A stretch of DNA of 64,000 bases from Vanrija pseudolonga (Eukaryota; Basidiomycota; Tremellomycetes; Trichosporonales; Trichosporonaceae), in the NCBI RefSeq assembly GCF_020906515.1, contig NC_085854.1, positions 1,798,001-1,862,000 of the forward strand, written 5' to 3'. The translations under genes and the position numbers were made by a program. A model generated the notes under the pieces. The model saw only the letters and a list, made by a program, of their open reading frames with translations, did no database searches and was not told where the DNA came from. Positions 56,316 through 64,000 of the stretch are shown in pieces; positions within the stretch are counted from its first letter, which is position 1, and each line of letters opens with the position of its first letter.

Positions 56316-57218
56316 CTACTTCTGTCTGCGCTCAATGGCCTGCGCGCGGATGCGCTTGTCGTAGGCGACGCGGTCGTTCCTGCGTGGGTTAGACAGAACC
56401 GCTCACTTCACCCACTTGAACATCTGGTACGCGTCCACCTGGGCCGGGTCACCGATGTTGGCGTTGTCGAGGAGGTCCTGGATACCCAGGACGATCTGGG
56501 GGTGTGAGTGCTGCACTAGTCCCCGGGAGACCCTTCCAGCACCCACCTGCTTGATCGTGATTGCAGGCTTCCACGACTTCTCCTCGTCGAGAATCGAGAG
56601 GCAGATGGTGCCCGAGGGGTAGACGTTGGGGTGGAAAAGGGGCGGCGCGAACTTGCCTGCGGGTGTCAGTTGGGCTCAGCAGTCTGTCAACTCACACTTG
56701 GGAGGCTTGGTCGGGTAGTCTGAGTCGGGTCAGCGAGGGGGGTCAGGTGGCACCCGACTTACCATCGGGGAAGGTCATGTTGACGACGTAGATGCCGCCC
56801 TCCCAGTTAGTCTGTTGCGTCAGTTGCGCCACGAAGTGGAGGCCTCTTCCAACTCACGCCCTCCTTGCCCGGGATTCCGACCTCCCAGACCATAATGTTG
56901 AGCGTGCCGTCCTCCTTCTTCTGCGGACGCGCGTAGAAGCCCTGCAAAAAGTCGCGTCAGCACTCGGGCCGCCAGGCAAAGTAAACAATCCAAGTGGGGT
57001 GGAGGTCGTGTGAGGTGAGGCATGAGACGGCTACTCTGGCAACAGTGGGGCGGGCTGCCAGCTTTGGCGGGCAGTGTGTACGCTGCACTTACGAAGGGGT
57101 GGTCCTTCCTCCATTGCTTACGCTCCTCAGTGAGACGGGCGGTGGCCAGAGAAGACTGGAGGAGGGGGGTGTTAATGTTGTGCCTTGTGTTGCGTGTGTG
57201 CGCTGCCGTGCTCACCAT
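56316..57218 (-). CDS. UBC9: SUMO-conjugating enzyme E2
   Basis: Exons 57218-57216, 57155-57093, 56941-56858, 56811-56763, 56719-56696, 56656-56547, 56495-56407 and 56379-56316 give 161 residues, the family size (158 in human). [27 protein letters not shown], then [14 protein letters not shown], then [20 protein letters not shown] with catalytic Cys93 in the same position as in other Ubc9 proteins, and [17 protein letters not shown]. Nuclear SUMO conjugation. The first coding exon is just the ATG: an intron separates codons 1 and 2. Exon 5 is 24 nt. Confidence 0.97.
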
Positions 57219-57647
57219 TTTGTGTTGCGATGCAAGTGTAACGGGGGCGTCTATTTGGTAAAAGGTGTCGCCTGAGAGAGGGAGAGAGTGAGAGATAGTG
57301 AAGGAAGACAAGGACGAGTTGTGCGACGTGTGTGGGGTTGAATAGCGCGGTCAAGCTGACAGATTGGTCGCAACAACAACCTCGCCGGGGTTGAGTGAGC
57401 ACGGTCAAGCAACTTTCAAACACAGTTAGGCACGCAAAGGACAAAGTAATATCACACGGGCCTATTTCGGCCTTCCCTCATCAACATCAACCATACTCGC
57501 TTTTGGGATCATGAACAATGCATACAACAAGCTATAGACACGGGCAGAGATATCGTGTACGGAGTACAGGGCCGCAAGCTATACAGGCTCGCTGGGTTGG
57601 ATGTGAGGCGAGGTGAAGGAGACGGCGATGACACCACGGAGATTGTA
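57219..57647. other. Intergenic between UBC9 and the small membrane protein gene
   Basis: 429 bp, holding the UBC9 promoter and the 3' UTR of the small gene (both on minus). No other gene supported. Confidence 0.5.
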
Positions 57648-57948
57648 CTACGGCCCACCGCCGCCGCCGCCGGCGCTGATGACGCTCCTCGCGGCCTTGG
57701 GCACAAAGTCCCTGCTGCTCTTGGCCGCGAGGAGCGTGATGACGAGGCAGGACGCGACGAATGCCGTGCTGCGAGCGGGGTTAGGAGCGGCAGCGGCATA
57801 GGCGGCACATCACAACTCACAACTTGTAGAATGTAGCGCGCGAGAGCTGGCGCTCCTCCTCGGACGTGCGCGACGAGGCAAAGATGGCTGCGGGTCAGCT
57901 CGTGCTTGCTCTCGAGGTGCACCCACATCGCAGGTTTGGCAGGCCCAT
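57648..57948 (-). CDS. Small single-pass membrane protein, 69 residues
   Basis: Three short exons (57948-57927, 57887-57821, 57768-57648) give MGLPNLRSIFASSRTSEEER, then QLSRATFYKF, one hydrophobic helix TAFVASCLVITLLA at about residues 32-45, then AAKSSRDFVPKAARS and a Gly tail. Both introns have GTGNGT donors and CTGAC or CTAAC branch points. The gene is invisible to plain ORF scanning because no exon exceeds 121 nt. Charged flanks and size suggest an ER or mitochondrial inner-membrane microprotein. I do not recognise a family. Divergent from TLS1, 124 bp apart. Confidence 0.68.
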
Positions 57949-58072
57949 GGTTGCTGAAGTGCTGAAGACGAGTGTGTGTGACAATGCCGAAGTGGGTGCC
58001 GCGCGGCGCGGCGGCTAAATGTTGATCATGTCGCCGAGCTACCTCCACTTCAACTTTGACAACACCACAACA

Positions 58073-59189
58073 ATGTTCAAGAAACGCACCCGCCCAGCGT
58101 CCGTACGGGACAAAGCCGCCGAGCCCGAGCCGGAGGCCGAGGCGTCTGCTACCCCCAGCGAGGTGGGCCCGGACGAGGATGAGAGGTGGGTGTGGTTTGC
58201 GGCGGGTCGCCTGGAGTAGCCTCGAAGCCCCTGCCGTCGCCGTGTCTCCGTCTCCATCGACTCTGCTGACACGACTCTCACAGCGCAAGCATAGAGCAGA
58301 TGCTGCAGATGCGCAAGTTTCGCCGCGCACAACAAGGCATCGAGCTGGAAAAACTCAACCGCGGCGAGGGGAAGAAGAAGAAGAAGGGCCCGGTCGAGAT
58401 CGAGCTCGACCAGTTTGGCCTGCAGCCCTCTGCGGCGGGACTACGGAAGGAGAAGGAGGCCGAGCCGACGACCGAGTCGGAGCGCGCGGCGCACAAGGTC
58501 CGGAGCAACAACTTTACGCAGCAGACGAATGCGTTAGACGTGGACAAGCACATGTGGGTGGCGACGGTGTAGCTAGACTGACACGTCCTCAGGATGGCGT
58601 ACATCGACAAGGAGATGGCCAAGCGGAAAGGCGAAGCCACCGACGAGGTGCAGGAAGAGGCTGCAGACCCGCGCGAGGCGCTGTACGGCCTCGCGGAGCG
58701 GTACCAGGTCGAGGGGCTCAAGGTCGACTCTGACGACGATGGCAACGTGACCAACTCGATCGGCATGCTGTCCGCGATCCCCGAGATCGACCTGGGCATG
58801 GAGAACCGGCTGCGGAACATTGAGGAGACGGAGCGGGCGAAGCGCGAGCTCATTGAGACGCGTAAGGCGGAGGCGAGTGCGCCGAGGGAGGACGACCCGT
58901 TGGCGGGGCAGAGGTGTGAGTTGCGCGGCGGGGCGTGCTCGCACACATCACCAGACCACAGAACCTCGTGCTCACGCCCCAGTCTACCGCGGCCAGCAGC
59001 GCGAAACCGACATCCACCGCGAAATGGCCAAGGCGCGCCGCGAGGCCGCAGGACTCGACCCCGCGCCCCACCGCGAGCGGCACCACAAGCCCGAGATGGC
59101 GACCGACGACGCGGTCTACGAGCGGTTCAAGAAGCGGTGAGTGGTGTAGGCTGAGCTGAGCTGTGCTGACGGGCAGGATGAAGCGGTAG
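58073..59189 (+). CDS. TLS1: Tls1/C9orf78 family splicing-associated protein
   Basis: Exons 58073-58185, 58284-58553, 58593-58915, 58983-59136 and 59177-59189 give 290 residues. Highly charged. Family blocks: NNFTQQTNALDVDKHMMAYI with DKEMAKRKG, LSAIPEIDLGMENRLRNIEE, QRFYRGQQRE and ATDDAVYERFKKR. In fission yeast Tls1 associates with Brr2 and affects splicing of telomere-protein transcripts; human C9orf78 is also spliceosomal. The last coding exon is 13 nt and completes RMKR; the conserved F-Y junction fixes the fourth exon's donor. Confidence 0.9.
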
Positions 59190-59835
59190 CTGTGTGCAGC
59201 GGGGCGGGGCATTGTTGTACTACATTGAGATGCATGGCATTGTGTGCGCGGTTGGGGGAGGTTGTCGGGGAAGGGGACGCGTGGTGAGGGGAGAGTTGTT
59301 TTGGACCGAGGCAGAACTGGGCTGCAACACGCGATGCGGTGGTTGTTGAGGCATTGAGAGTGCAGTTATGCTCTCACACGCCGTCTTCCCATCTCCTCGC
59401 GCTCGGCGCATGGAGCACCGCGCCACGCCAAGACGAGGACCCCGCAGCATTCTGGGCTCGAGCGTGAGCGGACGCCAGAGCACACCCAGCACACCCAGCA
59501 GCACAGCCGATTAATCGCTCAGCGCTCAATGCTCATGTTGCATCGGCACCACATGTACGCACCTCGGATTGTGCCCATCCGACTGCTGCCCAACCGCCTC
59601 GTCCGACTCGCGTGCAGCATCAGGCGTAACTGTCCCCCCGCGCCGAGGTGGCGCCGGCGCCGTAGCTCTACCGCCGCCAATTGCCGGTCGAGCGGCAACG
59701 GCCCGATTTCCCGGGTACACGGCGTGGGGAGGGTGGGGTGGGGTCAACGCCGTGCGCTCCGTCCGTCGCGGCGATACAGCTTGTGCTTGCTTGCATCTGC
59801 TTCCAACTGCACACCCCCCCCCCCACACACACACC
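59190..59835. other. Intergenic between TLS1 and the SMP-30 gene
   Basis: 646 bp without a supportable gene on either strand. A CCCCCCCCAC tract and (CA)n lie right before the 59836 ATG. Confidence 0.5.
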
Positions 59836-61102
59836 ATGCCCGCGCCGCTGTTCACCGCTGAGATCGCGCTGCCCGCGCAAACGACGCTCGGGGAGGGTAG
59901 GTCGCGTCGCGGCCGCGCGCGCGCGAGTGACGCTCACACGCCCAGGTATCTGCTGGGACCCGCGCACGCAGCTCGTGCACTGGGTCGACATTGACGAGTC
60001 GGACATCCACTCGTGGGTGTTGTCGTCGCTGGGCTGGGCTGACTCGCGCGCAGGTACGACCCCGTGACCAAGCTGCACGGCGTGGCGCACTACCCCGAGA
60101 CCAAGTTCATCGGCACCATCTCCCCGCGCGGAGAAGCAGGCCCGGGGGTGAGTAACCCGCGCGCGTGCTAGCGCTGACCCCAGCTCGTCGCGGCGTTCGA
60201 CACGCGCGTGGTCATTGTCAACCCGCCCCCGCCGAGCACAGCCGGCCTCGCCAGCCGCGTAGACGACAAGGCTGTCGCCGAGCTCGCGGCGCCCCTCCAG
60301 CCCGACCTGGTCGCCAAGGGCCTCGTGCGGTTCAACGACGGCGCGAGCGACCCCCGCGGACGGTTCGTCGTCGGGTCTTGTGCTGTTGATGAGCAGGGTA
60401 ACGTTGGCGAGCTTTGGAGGTGGGTGTGGCGCGGTCGGGGGGTTTGGGGAAGAGGGGGAAGAGGCAGCTGCTGACGAGGGCAGCATCGCCCCCGACGGCA
60501 CGCAGAAGAAGATCCTCGACGGTATCGGTTGCTCGAACGGTATCGACTGGAGCCTGGACTCGAAGCTCATGTGTACGTATTGGCACCCCTCCGTGGGCAC
60601 GCTCGCTCGCGCGCTGACGCGCGCTCGCGCCCGTGCAGACTACATCGACTCCAACATCCCCGAGATCCACGTGTTCGACTACGACGTCGACACGGGGCTC
60701 ATCTCCAACCGGCGCGTGTTCGCCACTGCGCCCCCTGACGCTGGCGACGGCGCGCCCACAAAGGGCGTGTTTGACGGGCTGGTCGTCGACGGCGTCGGCA
60801 ACGTGTGGAGCGCGCGCTGGGCCGACTCGCGCGTTGTCGCCTACTCGCCCGACGGCGAGCTGCTGCTCCACATCCGTACCCCCGGCGCCAAGAGCCCCAC
60901 GATCCCCGCGTTCGGCGGCAAGGACCTCACGACGGTCTATGTCGCCACGGCGAGCGCCAACCTTGCGGGCGAGGGCGAGATCCAGGCCCAGTGGCCTGCG
61001 TCCGGGGACGTCTTCAAGATCGAGGCTGGCGAGGGGACGCCGCTGGGTGCTGCCCTCGGCAAGGCCTGGAAGGGACGCGTTCGCCACGCCTTCGGCGGTT
61101 AG
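59836..61102 (+). CDS. SMP-30/gluconolactonase/LRE-type beta-propeller protein
   Basis: Exons 59836-59896, 59946-60018, 60054-60147, 60184-60419, 60484-60572 and 60639-61102 give 338 residues. Motifs: LGEGICWDPRTQLVHWVDID (metal Glu), RFNDGASDPRGRFVVG (Asn/Asp metal ligands), GCSNGIDWSLDSKLMYYID and FDGLVVDGVGNVWSARW. These are the four metal-ligand blocks of regucalcin/gluconolactonase enzymes, which hydrolyse sugar lactones. Exon 2 must end with an unusual GTTGTC donor to keep frame. Convergent with SNX3, 229 bp apart. Confidence 0.9.
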
Positions 61103-61331
61103 ATCGGGGTTGTAAGAAGTTAGAATGCACAAGGGAATGTGGTCGGAGCCGTCCGACGAGACCGGACCAAAGTTGGAGCAGTCGCCGCCACCTAGGCGTC
61201 GATTGCGCAGTATTGAGCAACTCGCACGCTGACGCGCGCTCGTCGCCCCCTCACTGTCTCATGAATCCATACAGCACAAACAACGAAGAAACCAGAATCG
61301 AAATGCACATGAAGTGGAACCGCGACCATGC

Positions 61332-62270
61332 CTAGATCCACTGAGCCTTGTCCCACGACGGGTCTGCGGGATCAGCATTGTTTGCCACACACAAACGGCA
61401 GTCCCACTCACCCTGCAGGAAGGCACACAGCACCTTGCTGCCAGTCTGGAGCAGCGGGTGGCCAGCGACAATCTCGAGGAAACGCTGCAGGCCCTCGCGG
61501 CGCTGCTCAATGACGTCGTCGGTGAAGCGGTTCGTGAAGACCTGGCGAGTGAGCGGGTTGACACAAAGCAATACACAACCGTCGCTACTCACCTTGCCGG
61601 GAAGAGGGGGGATGTTGACACGCGTGCTTTCCCTCTCGAGGATGTCACGGAACGCCTCAAAGTCAGAGTATCGCCGGCGCACAATCGAGTGCTGGACCTT
61701 GAACGCGGGGATGTTGGTCTGATCGTCAGCTCTCTGCCGACGTCACTTGTCCTCACCATGCACACAAGCTCGTAATCCGTGTACATCTTCCTTCCCACGC
61801 CTGTAGTGTTAGCTCTGTCGCTTCCAGGCCCACTCACCATGCGTCAGGGGATTCCGCACCTCGATCTCGAGGAAGGACTCCGGCACCGCGTACATCTCGT
61901 CGAACTGCAGTGAACGATGAGTACTCTGCTCCGGAAACTGGCGCACGACTCACTGTCTGAGGACGGCCAGCGAGGCGAGCCATGTCGGAGAAGGTGATGC
62001 GCTGCGACGAGTCGACGCGGGCAAACGGCGAGTGGGTGGCATCGGCTGCGGCGTCAGTCCGTGTCGGCGGGGTTGCCCGTGACATACGAGATGGTGTGTG
62101 GGCTGGGACCTGGGGCGCAAAGGAGGACTGAACTGCTGCAGAAGTGTTAGTGCGATGCTTGGCAGGTGCACGGGTGCCAGGCCATCTGGTTGTTTGGCCC
62201 TGTGTTGGATGGGGGAGGAAGGTGGGGAGGTTGGGGGATACCTACGTCCGCCCTGCTGCTGGTGGCTCAT
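61332..62270 (-). CDS. SNX3: Sorting nexin 3 (PX-domain protein)
   Basis: Exons 62270-62246, 62135-61954, 61904-61838, 61800-61757, 61718-61593, 61541-61412 and 61363-61332 give 201 residues. A disordered Gln/Pro-rich N-terminus precedes the PX domain: [44 protein letters not shown] with the PI3P-binding RRYSDF, PPLPGK, FIE-type [20 protein letters not shown]. The short protein without a BAR domain is Snx3/Grd19, which retrieves cargo from endosomes to Golgi with retromer. The 5' UTR contains a (CAG)8 repeat. Confidence 0.95.
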
Positions 62271-62980
62271 GATGTCTGGTGTTCTTGCGTGGGGTGGGTG
62301 GGATTGGGTATGCAGATGAAGTAGTTTGAGCCTGCGCTGCTGCTGCTGCTGCTGCTGCTGTTTAATACAACTGCAACGCGTAAATGGAGTCAAGTGATGA
62401 CCAAAAAGTGGAGGGTGAAGATGAGGATGAGGATGGGGTGTGTGTGGTCGAAGAGGCCAAGAGCCGACGACGCTCTAGGCGGTCTGGGCGGCGGCGGAGT
62501 GACAAGTGGGTGTGGGTGGGGTGGGTGGAAGCGGCGGTGGTGCTACGGCCGCGTTGAATTGAAATGGGCAGTGGGGGCTAATGTCCGCCTAATAAGAATT
62601 ATACTCCCGTCCCCTATGTAATGTCCCCCTAATCTGAATTAGACCCAAACGACGCGTCTGTGACTTGTTGATTAGGTTCAGGTTTCTAAATGGGCAAGCT
62701 GCGCGCCGCCTGCGCCGTGCGGTGCCCACACGACAACCGACCGCCGCCGCCTTCCCTGAGTTGAAACCCGCCTACCAACCCAGTGCGCGCACATGTGTTT
62801 CGTGTGACATTAGGGGGAGGCGTATTCTGCGGGTAAGGTCCCATGTTCCCCGTCTGGCAGGCAGCAAGCAAGTGGGAGTGGGACTCGTCTGGCCCGCAAC
62901 AACAATCCCTCTCCTTGACTCTTGACACTTCATCCACTCCACTTCTCAAAGAGCATAGCATCCTTCAAGACTTATCAGTC
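62271..62980. other. Divergent intergenic region, SNX3 / ELMO gene
   Basis: 710 bp between starts with no supportable gene. Contains the SNX3-side (CAG)n tract and an AT-richer block at 62570-62690. Confidence 0.5.
62336..62360. repeat. (GCT)8 trinucleotide repeat in the SNX3 5' region
   Basis: Eight perfect GCT units (CAG on the SNX3 strand), 66 bp upstream of the SNX3 ATG, probably in its 5' UTR. Confidence 0.85.
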
Positions 62981-64000
62981 ATGGTGGACGCGGCGAGGCC
63001 CACTTCAGCAGATAGGAGCCCAAAGAGCCCAAAGCAAGGCGGCACCACACCATTCCAGTCTGGCAAGAATGAGAATGCCGTGCCCACAAACCTCATCACA
63101 TATAAGGGTGAGTGCGCGATACCATTGCGCCTTGGTGCATATGGGCGCGTGTGATTGATTGATCATGCCCCCCTCGCTTGGTGCATGACTGGCGCCGGCG
63201 CTCTGTTCGCAACCACGATCATGGTACAACAGGCTAACTCCATACAGGGAGGCGCATCCCTGCACGCATAGACCCAGATGCCGTGAGTTTCATGGCCCAT
63301 GCGCGCTCGACCGATGGAGATGGGCTGGCGGCGCGCGGGGCTTGCGTACTGCAACAAGTCTAGTGTCACGTCGCACGTCGGCACGCACCAGCACCAGCTT
63401 GCAGCTCGGTCGGAGACGCACAAACACATGCCACTGCCTTGGCTTGCCAACCGACTACATATCCGACACTAACACTCTCTCCAGAGCATCTTGCGTGTCG
63501 TCGAGATCATGGCTTCGAGCTTTGGTGCGCCAGAGCACCACATCACTCTCGCCCTTCGTGACGAGAGCGACAACCTCGTCACCCAGAGCAACATTGCTGC
63601 CAAGGTGCAGAGCAAGGAGACGCTCAAGTGAGTTCCGGTCGACATTGGGTAGGCCTAGGGGGCTGACGGCTAGGCTCGTTGCTGCTCCTGTGACCGAGGC
63701 TCTCGCCGTGGTCGCTTCCCTGCATGCGGCGAGAGGCAAGATGGAGGATGCCAAGGACACCGTTGTACTCCCCAACAACGCCGAGGTGCTTCCTGCCAAG
63801 CTCGCCCTCTTCAACCTCCAAAAGTTCATCAAGGAGGATGACTTTGCAGTCGAGTTCATGCTCAAAGGCGGCGTAAAAATCCTGGTCGACCTTATCGAGA
63901 AGGACGACCAGACGGGACTCACAGGAAACAGCTTGGCCGTGGGTTTCAGCTGCCTAGTTTGGCGCTAACCGTTACCAGTACGCTCTCCAAGGCATCCGCG
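62981..64000 (+). CDS. ELMO/CED-12 family protein, 3' end cut by window edge
   Basis: Exons so far: 62981-63107, 63248-63282, 63485-63627, 63674-63938, 63979 onwards. The first 190 or so residues show a Ser/Pro/Lys-rich start (MVDAARPTSADRSPKSPKQG), a ubiquitin-like ILRVVEIMASSFGAPEHH region, and the armadillo block ALFNLQKFIKEDDFAVEFML followed by GNSLAYAL, which is typical of ELMO N-terminal ARM repeats. ELMO proteins partner DOCK-type GEFs for Rac. The 35-nt exon 2 is short. The catalytic-partner-binding ELMO and PH domains would lie beyond the edge. Confidence 0.8.

Overview
This 64 kb window is nuclear DNA from a GC-rich, intron-rich basidiomycete yeast, most likely a Tremellomycete and perhaps Trichosporonales. 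The evidence is short introns (mostly 35-60 nt) with GTGNGT donors and CTNAC/CTGAC branch points close to a YAG acceptor, strongly C/G-ending codons in the conserved genes, and protein families typical of fungi. The species is inferred, not shown. I could model 33 protein-coding genes. For the 31 complete ones the exon chains were joined by hand; each keeps an open frame and, except where noted, rebuilds known family motifs. I found no rRNA, tRNA, CRISPR array, transposon or virus-like element.

Layout, left to right. 0-5 kb: a truncated large RING-H2 protein, a possible pheromone-scaffold relative. 5.4-13 kb: a mitochondria-rich block of ATP2, MRPL25, QCR7 and COX23, with the PQ-loop protein ANY1 and AP-2 sigma APS2 among them. 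13-22 kb: a DPP-IV-type dipeptidyl aminopeptidase, a CCC2-type copper ATPase and an SHB17-like histidine phosphatase. 23.5-28 kb: a cysteine-rich GPI-type surface protein, an acyl-protein thioesterase and the U2 snRNP protein LEA1. 28.7-37.9 kb: septin CDC3, an epimerase, TAF6, an NmrA-like protein and lipoate synthase LIP5. 38.5-45.5 kb: a C2H2 zinc-finger protein, a MOB4/phocein-like protein, TFIIA gamma TOA2 and the Fe-S protein NFU1. 45.5-48.5 kb: a gene-poor stretch. 48.5-64 kb: a Dal5-family transporter, three lineage-type hypotheticals, a flavin-reductase-like protein, UBC9, a 69-residue membrane protein missed by simple ORF calling, TLS1, an SMP-30 protein, SNX3 and a truncated ELMO-domain protein.

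There is no metabolic cluster. The genes are housekeeping genes packed in convergent pairs (typically 90-240 bp apart) and divergent pairs sharing short promoters. From TAF6 to the flavin-reductase gene twelve consecutive genes alternate strand without a break. Seven products are mitochondrial or probably so.

The most striking feature is splicing architecture. Several genes need internal exons of 8, 12, 16, 20, 21, 23, 24 or 25 nt to rebuild conserved motifs. Introns go down to about 31-38 nt, two introns are multiples of three with no stop, one gene has only ATG in its first coding exon, and one stop codon overlaps a perfect donor site. These are the points most worth testing with RNA data.
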